Assembly: GCF_947623445.1 (NCBI RefSeq)
Contig: NC_135243.1
Coordinates: 8,744,501-8,808,500 of the forward strand
DNA: 64,000 bases
Direction of reading: 5' to 3'
Source: Clavelina lepadiformis
Lineage: Eukaryota; Chordata; Ascidiacea; Aplousobranchia; Clavelinidae
Of the stretch, positions 1 through 12,173 are shown piece by piece (the stretch's first letter is position 1; every line of letters starts with the position of its first letter). Under the pieces are notes generated by a model that worked only from the letters and a program-made list of their open reading frames with translations, did no database searches and was not told the origin of the DNA. The position numbers were made by a program, and so were the translations under genes.

Positions 1-949
1 GAACTTTTGATCCCAAGAAGGTTTAGCTGAAAAAATATATCCCTTTTACGTGTACGTTCTATATGATCAATTGGCAAATATATGTGGTCAATAAAGTTAT
101 TGCAAATTTGCACTGTTTTTGTTAAATGACGATACACGTGCGGAATTGCAATGGATAAATATCTCTTTTTTGTTGCACCTCATTTTTATTGCCACAACAT
201 GATGTTTCAAAATGTGTTAGAATTTAAACATACATCTGTTTCATTCCTAGTAACATTACATACGAAACATTTGATAACTTCGGTAAACTTTTTCGTGAAA
301 TTGTATCAGTCCAGTTATAAATTTGCAAAATGACTTTCTATACAAAAATCATGCAGTCGCAGAGTAGAAAAAAAGCACAGATGAACAGAGGTTGTTTCTG
401 GCTTTTAACAGCAAGTGTCGTGAATTACTCTTAGGTTGAGAATCACCGCTGATTTCAACAGCTGAATGAAATCTTGTTTTAAGAGCGTGCTTTGTTATCC
501 TAGGTTTCCTTGTAGAAGTTGTTGTCTGTAATATGATCTTTGACTCCCTGTAACGCGGTGATCCTCTATATCTCGCGCATTACATTTTCATTGCTTTGTC
601 TGCTATAAAAAGAGCACGTAAAGAAAGGTTACGGTGTGAGGGTGTATAAAGGTCAGCCAATCCTTTTATGCTTTGAAATAATCCAAAATGCTTTCTTCCC
701 ATACTTTTCCTTGCGGAGTTGTTTTTCTACATATAGCCTACATCGTGTTTTTATGGTTAAACATCATTCTTCAATTAGCCTAAACGACAAAACACTGTGC
801 CCGTAATCTGTTCTCCGTGCGTTCACAATTGCGCGTGAAATCAGCAGTACAGTGACATGACCTTCACCGAACAATCAAAAATTTGAAGTTAATCACTGAA
901 GTTAATTCAATACAATAAATATTGGTATTGTCGCACCGGCAATTGATCT
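1..949. other. Upstream flank of the duplicated cluster, no gene seen
   Basis: AT-rich sequence without a supportable coding region. The one 60-codon open frame (151-333) has no splice or homology support. The tandem repeat unit becomes recognisable only near position 950. Confidence 0.5.
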
Positions 950-2250
950 TGTTGTTGCAATAATTTAAAAATTCAGGTTTACACTAGTGCATAACACTAC
1001 TATACATGCTGAAGACATTTTTGTCAAGCTCAAACATTTGAAGTTACGTTGAACGCTGGCAAAAAAAGGAAACTCAAACAATATTACAAACTTATAAGCT
1101 TCCATTACATAACGAAATCGTGGTTACCTGCAAATAGTAATGAGAAGGCTGTGAACCGTTCTCACAAGAGACTCCCAAAGAATAAAAACATGTTTTGTGG
1201 GGTTACTGACCTCGTTAAGAAAGTGGTTGTTTGATGAAGTCGATAAGGTCAGGGAAGAACTTGTTTGCTCGGCACGTTTTTGTTACCTGGTGGCGTGATT
1301 CATCGTTGTTAATACATGCGGCCCGTAAAAAAGTGCGTTAAACTATTTTATTCGAGAAGCAGCTATAGTGTAATTGTTGGATTTCTTCTTTTAAGCTTAA
1401 AAGAACATCACATTTTTCAATTTTTCTAACGTTTCGAATGCAAAAAAAACTTTTACTTAGTTATAACCATTATCAAAATGAAATCGGATATAAGCCTTGA
1501 ACTGCGCATACAGGCCTTGAACTAGTCTTCTTTGCAGTTTGAAAAATTTCAAAAGATGTCCACAGTATACATTACATACACATCATATTACTAATTATAA
1601 GCTTCTAGTACAAAACAAATCTATTCTGGATAAAAAAAAGACGTACATCGTCCAGTGTGGCCATCCATTTCATGAAAAAGAAATACTGTAGATGTTATTA
1701 CTTATTACTATTGTACCCTGATGTAGTCATCGCATTATTTCACGTCTTTGCGTGGATATTTATATGTTTGCTGAAAGAAATGGGACAAGGAAGAAGAAAG
1801 TTTTCGCCTATAAATTGGAAACGCTACTGCCCTGATTTTAGCAAATCAGCCGGAAACGTTTAACTGATCAGTCTGAAGTGTAAGTTTGAAGCAGGTCATC
1901 AAGTTAGCAGAGTAATGTTTGCATAATTTTGCATTAATTTAATTTTCATTTTTTAATACAAATTATAAGTGTTCATATGCAAAAGCGACATAACGTTGTT
2001 TTTTGTATGATATCGATGCTTTTGACAAAGCTGAAGAAAAGAAATGGTAGAATGTTTGTGCAAAAAAGATTTGGCTATGGCATGCGCGGTGAAATCGACT
2101 GATCATTTTCTTTTTTATCTTAATTTATTCGAATAAATTTATATTTATCATCATCATCATTTTTATTTTCATCATGAAATTCTAACTTTACTCTGTTGGA
2201 ATGAGATTATTTCACTGTTTCTTCTTTGGGTATAGAGCTATACAGTAAAA

Positions 2251-2728
2251 ATGAAATTTGCAATCGTATTGTGCATTGCCGTGCTTGTCATTTGCTTTTC
2301 CGACCAAATAGAAGCCGGAAATCGCAGCAAGCGTAAGGACAAAGTCTGCAGTGTGACATGCGCAAGTCAATGTGCCGCAAATAAAGAATGTAAAAAGACC
2401 ACTTGCCGGGATAAATGTGCTTCGAGTAAGTTTATAGATAGATATATTTATAGATGCAAATCAAGTAAATAAATATCTTTAATAACATATATTGCATTTT
2501 ATTTACACAATGTTGTTCCAAGGTACTGGCAAAGCAAAGAAAATATGCAAGAAGGGTTGCAAAAAGAACGACTGCCCAGCAGTGCCCGACTGCAAAACCT
2601 GCATTGTCAATTGCCACAGAGCAAGGTTGGGTTGCCTGCTCAATACATGCGCTGAGGAATGCCCGGGTAATCCGAGACAGGCGAAGAAGCTTCTTGCTTG
2701 CAAAACATGCCTCGACTCCAATTGCTAG
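2251..2728 (+). CDS. Secreted 18-Cys protein, family member 1, copy A
   Basis: Two exons, 2251-2425 and 2523-2728, joined by a phase-1 intron (donor GTAAGT, acceptor CCAAG/GT), give 126 residues. Residues 1-22 form a signal peptide. Exon 1 encodes six cysteines spaced C-x3-C-x3-C-x5-C-x4-C-x3-C. Exon 2 encodes twelve, spaced C-x3-C-x4-C-x5-C-x2-C-x3-C-x6-C-x4-C-x3-C-x13-C-x2-C-x4-C. The product should be exported, cationic and fully disulfide-bonded; its function is unknown. Reading through the donor would give a truncated 6-Cys protein, and the matching splice in copy B argues against that. The start has a CAG five bases upstream that could be a trans-splice or 5' UTR acceptor. I do not recognise the family. 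Confidence 0.88.
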
Positions 2729-3358
2729 ATGGGAAGTAGAAGCAGCGAAACTCCATACAAGTTGTAGTATAGCAAGACGTTTTGTATTCTTAGTAAAAGT
2801 TTTGTTTTAATTGTAGAATTGTATGTGTAAACTTGTGTGCTGATTTATATTGTTTTATATACCCCAAAAAGTCAAGCGTTTTGTTATGTTTGTTTATTGT
2901 TAAACTGCTTCTAGCATATTTTCTTGTGTTGATATTGCGGTGTGCTCGAAAGTTGATTGCTTTTTCGAGATGCTAAATTGAAGCCAAGTTAACATATCGC
3001 TTTTAGTAAGTTGGCTATAGGCATACACATACACAAACACTGAATATCAGTTGTCAATTAGCGATTGCGATTTATTTGGTGATTGTACACTTTAATGCGC
3101 TGACGTCATCGATTGGTTGCAAATAATAAAAATGTAACTTGAGAATATGTCGATTAAAATTTGTTTTAGTGAGATTTTCAAAGCTTTTGGACAAACACAG
3201 CTCTGCAGGATTTTTTGCATAGTCGTTTTGTTCAAAAGTTAAAATTTGTCAGTTGTTTTTTTTCTCGACCATAATTGTACATTAAACTTGTAAATTTACT
3301 AAGTAAGGTACTTTATGGGATTTGTTTTGTCGTTTGCAGAACTTGATAAGTTTAAAAA

Positions 3359-4599
3359 ATGAAATTACGCTTTGTGCTAGTTTGCTTGCTTGTTGCGAGT
3401 CTGTTCTATGCAAGTGAAACCCATTCCAGGGGACGACAACGCAACACATTTCCAAGACGGAACAGGCATTATTCTGCTGGCCACAAAAGACGTCCCGGAT
3501 CACTAGGAAAGCAAATTATAGACCCTGCATCATTCTTTGCTCCACGTCGACCAGCATCGAGCCGAAGAGGAAGGACACAATGGATTTCCGGAGAAGAATA
3601 TCCTCCCCTTTTTTCCCCTGATGGCCTGTCTCGTGGAGCACACTGGCTCCGATTACGTCATCGATTCCCAGCACATGCTCATGAGATGAAAGCGGCCTCG
3701 CCCGGCCTTTCCCGTAATTGGCGTCGATATCTCTATCAAATCAGGCAGCTGTTGAATCTTTCTCCCTTGTCACGCATATCCGGAAACTTATATGAAAAGA
3801 TGCCTATGGACACAGCTCACTGCCGCTCAACATGCAACGCGCTATGCAAAGCGCCGACAACATGCATTGAAAGTTGTCTTAAAAATTGCACACAAGGTAA
3901 AGGGCATTTGACACAGTCTTATATTGGCGCTATATGCCAAAGTGCTCATAATTTTCCATATTGTAATGGCGGCTTATTCGTAAAAGCGTATATCGTCGCT
4001 TTGGCAAAGTTAATTGTTACAAGCTGCTACGTAATTTTAAGGTTTATTCAAAGTTACCATGTATAGAATTTTTTCTTAAACTACGCTATATATCATACAT
4101 TACTTTTTATCTGATTTAAACAGATCAGTCACCACAAGTTTGCAAGATGATGTGTATTGCAAGCAATTGTCCGTCAGTCGCGAGCCTGGATTGTCGAATT
4201 TGTAAGCGTTCTTGCACGAAGAAAAATCGATGCAAAGACCGCCGTTGTTTTCATTCCTGCGCTTTCTTCGGATCCCTAAACCAGGCTAGATGTGACCTTT
4301 GCATGGAGAAGCATTGCTCACAAAATGACGAAGAAGCTACTGAAGAAACAGAAGGAGTAGTACTTGATGACGATAATGATGAAAATGACAGCGTCACAAA
4401 CGAGGAAGAAAACCAAGAAAAAGCACTACCTGATGATGATGACGAAGTTGAAAGAAACGAAGACGAAAACAAAAACGAAAGACTTACCCATTCCCTTGAA
4501 AAAAACGATGAGTCTATCGCTGATTATGGCGACACATTATCTCCTTTTGATAAGATAGTTCTTCTCAATAGGATGCAAGGCGGAAGAAAAAAAAATTGA
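3359..4599 (+). CDS. Secreted 18-Cys protein with basic pro-region and acidic tail, member 2, copy A
   Basis: Exons 3359-3896 and 4124-4599, phase-1 intron, 337 residues. Residues 1 to about 21 are a signal peptide. An Arg-rich linker of about 130 residues follows. The 6-Cys module spans residues 155-177 (C-x3-C-x3-C-x5-C-x3-C-x3-C) and the 12-Cys module 186-244. From about 247 to 310 the chain is dominated by Asp and Glu. The last codon pair is AAT-TGA where copy B reads AAT-CGA and continues. Past this TGA the frame stays open in copy A for about 28 more codons, so the shorter C-terminus comes from one substitution. The basic-then-acidic layout could mean charge masking or matrix assembly; that is speculation. 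Confidence 0.85.
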
Positions 4600-5438
4600 T
4601 ATCGGAGGAAAATGCGTCCATCTGCTCAGAGAGATGCTGGAACTGAACACCACGTAGCCAATTCTTATCGTCACAAGAACTAAAACGTTTCCAGTCCATT
4701 CCAGTCATCGCAGTGCTAATTTTTTTACGTTATAATTGATATATGTATAATATACTGACGATATGTCCATTGATACCAATAACACTTTTTGTTTCTAAAC
4801 ACCGGCAATTGTCTGGCGCAGTTAATTGAAAAAGTTAGAGTTTACAAATTTAAATTTGTTTGAGTTATACAGCAAGCATGCGATCATGCTTTATATATCA
4901 ATTGTATGTTGAATGGTGAAGCTTTATTGAATTCAGGTCAATTGTAAAATTTTTATCTGAAGTTGCGTATGTTTTTGCTACAGAGTAAAAACTTCAGCTC
5001 CATACACAAATAAAAAATAATCACAAATATTTTTATGACGATAATCTTGTTATGTATATACCTATATATTACTTTTTTATATCCATAATTATATTGTACG
5101 TCATTACCCCATCATTTTCTTGTTCATTTGTTACGCTAAAGGTGTCTTTGTGTGCGACGCTCCATTTTACGATCATGTTATTACACTATACCTTGTCGGC
5201 TGGTATTCTTTTTAACAAGAATAAGACAAATTATTTGGAATATGCGACATTATAAACACGTTTGTAATTTGCTGTGTTGTTTATTTAGTTTGTTATTTGA
5301 TTACGTAATTCGTCATGAATTTTTGTTATATCACGTTGTTGCAATGTTTATCACACAATACCGCTTACTTACATAAACATCTTTTCATGCAAAGCAGATT
5401 TTTTTTATAAACTGTATAGGAAAACAGATTAAGAAAAC

Positions 5439-5957
5439 ATGCGAGTTGCGATAACGGTTATTGTCGTTTGTCTGCTGTGTATATTAGCGATTGCAGATGC
5501 CAAGTTCAAAAGAAGACAAAATGGGCAAAAGAAATCAACGTGCAAATGTAAAAACCATTGTAAATCTGTGCATAGGTGCGCTAGACAAACCTGTTCCTGC
5601 GCAAAAGGTATCTAGAAGAATATATTTTGTCTAATTTTAATTCAATAAGTTTTCTTCCGATATTAATTTCAAGTCTGATTAGCTATGAAAAGTTGCTTTT
5701 ACACTTCACTTGCTTCTTGAAGTTATCAATCTATTTCAGGTAATCACTCTTGTTGGATTTCCTGCTTACAGCGGAGCGACTGCAGAAAAGCCAAATGCAA
5801 CAAATGCATAAAACGTTGCACTAAAAAAGTGCAAGCTTGCACCAACAAGCGCTGCAGTGTTTCCTGCTCAAGGGTTTTATTTCAGAACGCGATGCGTCGT
5901 CCAAAATGTATTAAATGCACTCGCAAACAATGTCATTTTGAGTTAACGCCTTCATAA
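5439..5957 (+). CDS. Secreted 18-Cys basic protein, member 3, copy A
   Basis: Exons 5439-5607 and 5740-5957, phase-1 intron, 128 residues. Exon 1 is only 56 codons, so it is easily missed. Residues 1-22 are a signal peptide ending near Ala-Asp-Ala. The 6-Cys module is compressed (C-x-C-x3-C-x5-C-x4-C-x-C). The 12-Cys module reads C-x3-C-x5-C-x4-C-x2-C-x3-C-x6-C-x4-C-x3-C-x13-C-x2-C-x4-C. Lys and Arg are very frequent, so the mature protein is strongly cationic. A polyadenylation hexamer AATAAA sits at 6105-6110. Cationic, Cys-rich secreted proteins include antimicrobial peptides, but nothing here proves that role. Confidence 0.85.
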
Positions 5958-6470
5958 TTCCATCTATGTGTCACTGAAATTAACAAATCATAAATACTAT
6001 CAAATATTATATACTATATTTCATTTAAAGATTTTCATTATTCTGGGCTTAATGTATAATGCCAAAAATTCAGTGTTTCAATACAATACCAACGGTGTCT
6101 TTAAAATAAAAAGGTTTTACAGATTTCTTTTACTGTAAAAAAAACATAAATTTTAGAGTAGCCTAACCCAGGAAGAAAAAATTAAGATGCTTTTTCAAAA
6201 CAGTTTAGTACTCGAATATTACTTAATTAAATAACTATGTTTCTTCGTGATACAGATCGAACATTATTTGTACAACACCAAAACAAAAAATCAGAAGTAA
6301 TTTAAATCACTACCAAACACTACCGGCTGACAAACATATTTATTTGCGTAAATAAAGGTATCTATCGTTGCGCATGTGGAGAAATCAGCATCGAAAAATC
6401 AGCCTGCGTCTGGTTATAACTTAAACATTATGTATAAAATATTAACATTATGTAAAAAGGGTTAGGTATT

Positions 6471-6606
6471 AAAGAAGAAACTCAGTAATGATTTTTTATG
6501 TTATAAGGTCCTATGTAATACCTTTTTTCGATTTCCTACGTTTCCAGCATTTTATAAAGGAGTTCTATGTTTCAAGATCTTAAAATAAATGTTGCAAATT
6601 CAAATT
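6471..6606. repeat. Junction between duplicated units with fold-back-element fragment
   Basis: The spacer between copies A and B. Positions about 6487-6604 are closely similar to about 15747-15864, which lies inside the fold-back element. This places mobile-element sequence exactly at the duplication junction. Confidence 0.75.
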
Positions 6607-7899
6607 GTTAATTGCAATAACTCAAAAATTAAGGTTTACACTAATGTATAACACTACTATACATGCTGAAGACATTTTGGTCAAGCTCAAACATTTGAAG
6701 TTACGTTGAACGCTGGCAAAAAACGGAAACTCAAACAATATTAAAAACTTATAAGCTTCCATTACATGGCGAAATCGTGGTTACCTGCAAATAGTAATGA
6801 GAAGGCTGTGAACCGTTCTCACAAGAGACTCCCAAAGAATAAAAACATGTTTGGCGGAGTTACCGACCTCGTTACGAAAGTGGTTTTTTGATGAAGTCGT
6901 CAAGGTCAGGGAAGAACTTGTTTACTCGGCATGTTTTTGCTGCCTGGTGGCGTGACTAATTGTTGTTAATACATGCGGCCCGTAAAAAAGTGCTTTAAAC
7001 TAATTTTTTTCGAGAAGCAGCTATAGCTTAATTGTTCGATTTCTTCTTTTAAGCTTAAAAGAACATCATGTTTTTCGATTTCCCAAACGTTTCGAATGCA
7101 AAAAAACTTTTACTTAGTTAAGACCATTATCAAAATGAAATCGTCATTGCGCATATAGGCCTTGAATTACTCTTCTTTGCAGTTTGTAAAATTTCAAAAC
7201 ATATCTACAGTATACAATAGTTTATCTCGAACATATAAATCATATTACTAATTATAAGCTTGTAGTACAAAACAAATCTATGCTGGATAAAAACAGACTT
7301 ACATCGTTCAGTGTGGCCATCCATTTGATGAAAAAGAAATACTGTAGATGTTATTACTATTGTACCCTGATGTAGTCATCGCATTATTTCACGTCGTTGC
7401 GTAGGAATTTATATGTTTTCTGAAAGAACTGGGACAAGGAAGAAGAAAGTTTTCGCCTATAAATTGGAAACGCTACTGCCCTGATTTTAGCAAATCAGCC
7501 GGAAACGTTTAGCTGATCAGTCTGAAGTGTAAGTTTGAAGCACGTCATCAAGTTAGCAGAGTAACGTTTGCATCATTTTGCATTAATTTAATTTTAATCT
7601 TTTAATACAAACTGTAAGTGTTCGTATGCAAAAGCGACATAACGTTGTTTTTTGTATGAGATCGATGCTTTTGACAAAGCTGAAGAAAAGAAATGGTAGA
7701 ATGTTTGTGCAAAAAAGATTTGACTATAGAAAGCGCTGTGACATCGACTGATCATTTTCTTTTTTATCTTAATTTATTCGAATAAATCCATATTTATCAT
7801 CATCGTAATTTTTATTTTCATCATGAATTTCTAACTTTACTCTATTGGAATGAGATTATTTCACTGTTTCTTCTTTGGGTATAGAGCTATACAGTAAAA

Positions 7900-8435
7900 A
7901 TGAAACTTGCAATCGTATTTTGCATTGCCGTGTTTGTCATTTGCTTTTCCGACCAAATAGAAGCCAGAATTCACTACGAGTGTAAGGAGTCGGACAAAGT
8001 CTGCATTTGGAAATGCGCAAGTCAATGTGCTGCAAACAAAGAATGTAACAACACCAGGTGCTGGAATAGATGTGCTTCGAGTAAGTAAGACCACTACTAC
8101 CGTACTTTCCTGTACGTGCAGAAATTGATGTCCTTGAATATACTTACGGTATATTTATAGATGCAAATCAAGTAAATAAATATATTTAATAACACATACT
8201 GTATTTTATTTACACAGTGTTGTTCCAAGGTAGTGGCTTTGCAAAGATAATGTGCATGAAGGGTTGCAAAAGGAACAACTGCCCAGCAGTGCCCGACTGC
8301 AAAACCTGCATTGTCAATTGCCACAGAGCAAGGTTGGATTGCCTGCTCAATACATGTGCTGAGGAATGTCTGGGTAATCCGAGAAGGGCGAAGAAGCTTC
8401 TTGCTTGCAAAACATGCCTCAAAGCCAACTGCTAG
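7900..8435 (+). CDS. Secreted 18-Cys protein, family member 1, copy B
   Basis: Exons 7900-8080 and 8230-8435 (phase 1), 128 residues. The signal peptide differs from copy A by only a few residues, but the start of the mature chain is largely rewritten and two residues longer. Cysteine spacing in both modules equals copy A. A second acceptor exists here: CACAG ends at 8217. Its use would start exon 2 at 8218 and add 12 bases (four residues) in frame. Copy A has lost that AG. I preferred the acceptor shared by both copies, although the upstream one has the better pyrimidine tract. Confidence 0.87.
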
Positions 8436-9072
8436 ATGGGAAGTAAAAGCAGCGAAACTCCATGTAAGTTGTAGTGTAGCAAGACGTTTTGCATTCTTAG
8501 TGAAAGTTTTGTTTTAATTGTAGAGTTGTATGTGTAAACTTGTGTGCTGATTTATATTGTTTTATATACCCCAAAAAGTCCAGCGTTTTGTTATATTTGT
8601 TTATTGTAAAACTGCTTCTAGCATTCTCGCTTGTGTTGATATTGCGGTGTGCTCGAAAGTTTATTGCTTTTTCAGGATGCTAAATTGAAGCCAAGTTAAC
8701 ACATTGCTTTTAGTAAGTTGGCTATAGGCATACACATACACAAACACTGAATACCAGTTGTCAATTAGCGATTGCGATTTGTTTGGTGGTTGTACACTTT
8801 AATGTGCTGACGTCTTCGATTGGTTGCAAATAATAAAAGAGTAACTTGAGAATATGTCGATTAAAATTTGTTTTAGTGAGATTTTCTAAGCTTTTGGACA
8901 AAAAAAGTTCTGCAGGATTTTTTAAATAGTGGTTTTGTTTAAAAGTTAAAATTTGTCAGTTGTTGTTTTTTTGTCGTCCGAAATTGTACATTAAGCTTGT
9001 AAATTTACTAAGTAAGATACTTTATGGGTTTTGTTTTGTTTTGTCGTTTGCAGAAACTGATAAGTTTTAAGA

Positions 9073-10346
9073 ATGAAATTACGCTTTGTACTAAGTTGCT
9101 TGCTTGTTGCGAGTCTGTTCTATGCAAGTGAATCCCATTCCAGTGGACGACAACGTAACACATTTCCAGGACGAAACAGGCATTATTCCACTGGGCACAA
9201 AAGGCGTGGTCCCGGATCACAAGGAAAGCAATATATAGACCCTGCATCATTCTCAGCTCGATATCGATCAGCATCGAACCGAAGAGGAAGGACACGATGG
9301 AATTCAAGAGAAGATTATAATCCTCTTTTTGACCCTTATAATTACATGTTTATTGGATCGGCCTCGCCCCGCCTTATCCATATATTTAGTAATTATCTCA
9401 ATCGCCCCAGGCAGCTGCGGAATCATTCTCCCTTGTCACGCATATCCGGGAACTTATATGAAAAAATGCCTATGGACACAACTTACTGTCGCTCAACATG
9501 CAACGCGCTATGCAAAGCGCCGACAACATGCATTCAAAGTTGTCTTAAAAATTGCACACAAGGTAAAGGGCATTTGACACAGTCTTATATTGGCGCTATA
9601 TGCCAAAGTGCTCGTAATTTTGCATATTGTAATGGCGGCTTATTCGTAAAAGCGTATATCGTCGCTTTGGCAAAGTTAATTGTTACAAACTGTTACGTAA
9701 TTTTAACGATTATTCAAAGTTACCATGTATAGAATTTTTTCTTAAACTATACTATATATCATACATTTCTTTTTATCTCATTTAAACAGATCAGTCACCA
9801 CCAGTTTGCAAGATGACGTGTTTTGCAAGCGATTGTCTGTCAGTCGCGAGCCTGCATTGTCGAATTTGTAAGCGTTCTTGCATGAAGAAAAATCGATGCA
9901 ACGACCGCCGTTGTTTTTATTCCTGCTCACTCTTCGGACCCTTAAACCAGACTAGATGTGACCTTTGCATGGAGAAGCATTGCTCACAAAATGACGAAGA
10001 AGCTACTGAAGAAACAGAAGGAGTAGTACTCGATGACGATAATGATGAAAATGACAGCGTCACAAACGAGGAAGAAAACCAAGAAAAAACACTTCCTGAT
10101 GATGATGACAAAGTTGAAAGAAACGAAGACGAAAACAAAAACGAAAGACTTACCCATTCCCTTGAAAAAAACGATGAGTCTATCACTGATTATGGCGACA
10201 CATTATCTACTTTTGATAAGATATATCTTCTCAATAGGATGCAAGGCGGAAGAAAAAAAAATCGATATTGGAGGAAAAAGCGTCCATCTGCTCAGAGAGA
10301 TGCTGGATCCAAACACCACGCCAATTCTTATCGTCATGAGAACTAA
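9073..10346 (+). CDS. Secreted 18-Cys protein with acidic tail, member 2, copy B
   Basis: Exons 9073-9562 and 9790-10346 (phase 1), 348 residues. The layout is as in copy A: signal peptide, Arg-rich linker, 6-Cys module (about 139-161), 12-Cys module, then the Asp/Glu-rich tail. The middle of the linker (around 9300-9410) cannot be aligned to copy A without large indels, while the intron matches it at nearly every base. The tail is longer than in copy A because CGA replaces TGA, adding a short, very basic C-terminus rich in Lys and Arg. Confidence 0.86.
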
Positions 10347-11097
10347 AACGTTTCCAGTCCCTTTCCAGTCATCGCAGTACTAATTTTTTTCCGTTTCAAT
10401 TGATATGTATAAAATACTGACGATATGTCCATTGATACCAATGACACTTTTTGTTTCTAAACACCGGCAATTGTCTGGCGCAGTTAATTGAAAAAATTAG
10501 AGTTTATAAATTTAAATTTGTTTGAGTTATACAGCAAGCGTGCGATCATGCTTTATATATCAATTTTATGTTGAATGGTGAAGCTTTATTGAATTCAGGT
10601 CAATTGTAAAATTTTATCTGAAGTTGCGCATGTTTTTGCTACAGAGTAAAAACTTCAGCTACATACACAAATAAAAAATAATCACAAATATTTTTATGAC
10701 GATAATCTTGTTATGTATATACCTATATATTACTTTTATATATCCGTAATTATATTGTACGTCATTACGCCATCATTTTCTTGTTCATTTGTTACCCTAA
10801 AGGTGTCTATGTGTGCGACGCTCCATTTTACGATCATGTTATTCATGACCTTGCCGGCTGGTATTCTTTTTAACAAGAATAAGACAAGTTATTTGGAATA
10901 TGCGACATTATAAACACGTTTGTAATTTGCTGTGTTGTTTATTTAGTTTGTTATTTGATTGCGTAATTCGTCATGAATTTTTGTAATATCACTTTGTTGC
11001 AATGTTTATCACACAATACTGCTTTACTTACATAAACATCTTTTCATGCAAAGCAGATTTTTTGTATAAACCGTATAGGAAAACAGATTAAGAAAAC

Positions 11098-11616
11098 ATG
11101 CGAGTTGCGATAACGGTTATTGTCGTTTGTCTGCTGTGTATATTTGCGATTGCAGATGCCAAGTCCAAAAGAAGACAAAATGGGCAAAAGAAATCAATCT
11201 GCAAATGCAAAAGCCATTGTAAATCTGTGCATAGGTGCGCTAGACAAACCTGTTCCTGCGCAAAAGGTATCTTGAAGAATATATTTTGTCTAATTTTAAT
11301 TCAATAAGTTTTCTTCCGATATTAATTTCAAGTCTGATTAGCTATGAAAAGTTGCTTTTACACTTTACTTGCTTCTTCAAGTTATCAATCTATTTCAGGT
11401 GATCACTCTTGTTGGACTTCCTGTTTACAGCGGAGCGACTGCAGAAAAGCCAAATGCGACAAATGCATAAAACGTTGCACTAAAAAAGTGCAAGCTTGCA
11501 CCAAAAAGCGCTGCAGTGTTTCCTGCTCAAGGGTTTTATTTCAGGCCGCAATGCGTCGTCCAAAATGTATTAAATGCACTCGCAAACAATGTCATTTTGA
11601 GTTAACGCCTTCATAA
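11098..11616 (+). CDS. Secreted 18-Cys basic protein, member 3, copy B
   Basis: Exons 11098-11266 and 11399-11616 (phase 1), 128 residues, same cysteine spacing as copy A with only a few substitutions. An ATG at 11344 inside the intron is in frame with exon 2 and would give a 90-residue protein carrying the 12-Cys module alone. Copy A has a TGA in the matching stretch, so I treat the spliced form as the real product. AATAAA lies at 11764-11769. Confidence 0.86.
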
Positions 11617-12173
11617 TTCCAGCTATGTGTCACTGAAATTATCAGATCATAAATACTATCAAATATTATATACTATACTACATTTAGAGATTTTCATTAT
11701 TCTGGGCTTAATGTATTATGCCAAAAATTCAGTGTTTTAATACAATACCAACGGTGTCTTTAAAATAAAAAGGTTTTACAAATTTCTTTCACCGTAAAAA
11801 AATCATAAATTTTAAAGTAGCCCAACCCAGGAAGCAAATAGTTACGATACTTTTTCAAAGCAATTTAGTACTTGAATATTGCAAAAAATAACTATGTTTC
11901 CTCGTGATACAGATCGAACATTATTTGTACAACACCAAAATAAAAAATCAGAAATATTTTAAATCACTACCGACCACTACCGGTTAATAAACATGTTTAT
12001 TTGTGTAAATAAAGGTATCTATCGTTGCGCATGTGGCGAGTAAATAAACGTTTTTCACTTATGGCTATTATGCTGAGTACATCCTTATATTTTTATAAAA
12101 AATCAGCCTGCGTCTGGTTATAACTTAAACATTATGTATAAAACGTTAACATTATGTAAAAAGGGTTAGGTAT

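Larger units (their letters stand above)
950..6470 (+). repeat. Tandem duplication, copy A (three Cys-rich genes)
   Basis: Aligns along its whole length with 6607-12173. The offset is about 5657 bases at the left end and about 5704 at the right end, so the copies differ by small indels. Non-coding stretches are nearly identical by eye. Copy A contains the genes at 2251, 3359 and 5439. The only sequence between the copies is about 136 bases (6471-6606), most of it related to the fold-back element at 15.4-16.1 kb. Confidence 0.95.
6607..12173 (+). repeat. Tandem duplication, copy B (three Cys-rich genes)
   Basis: Second copy of the unit described at 950-6470. It carries the genes at 7900, 9073 and 11098 with conserved order, spacing and splice sites. 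Introns and intergenic DNA match copy A much better than parts of the coding exons do (see the genes at 7900 and 9073). Confidence 0.95.

Noticed and set aside
151..333. 60-codon open frame at the left edge
   Set aside because: T-rich composition, no splice sites, no recognisable domain; outside the duplicated unit.
4251..4472. Ser-rich open frame on the minus strand (and the matching one at 9917-10186)
   Set aside because: It is the antisense shadow of the Asp/Glu-rich tail of the Cys-rich gene.
11344..11616. Intron-started 90-residue protein with only the 12-Cys module
   Set aside because: The matching stretch in copy A is broken by TGA, and splicing from exon 1 fits all family members.
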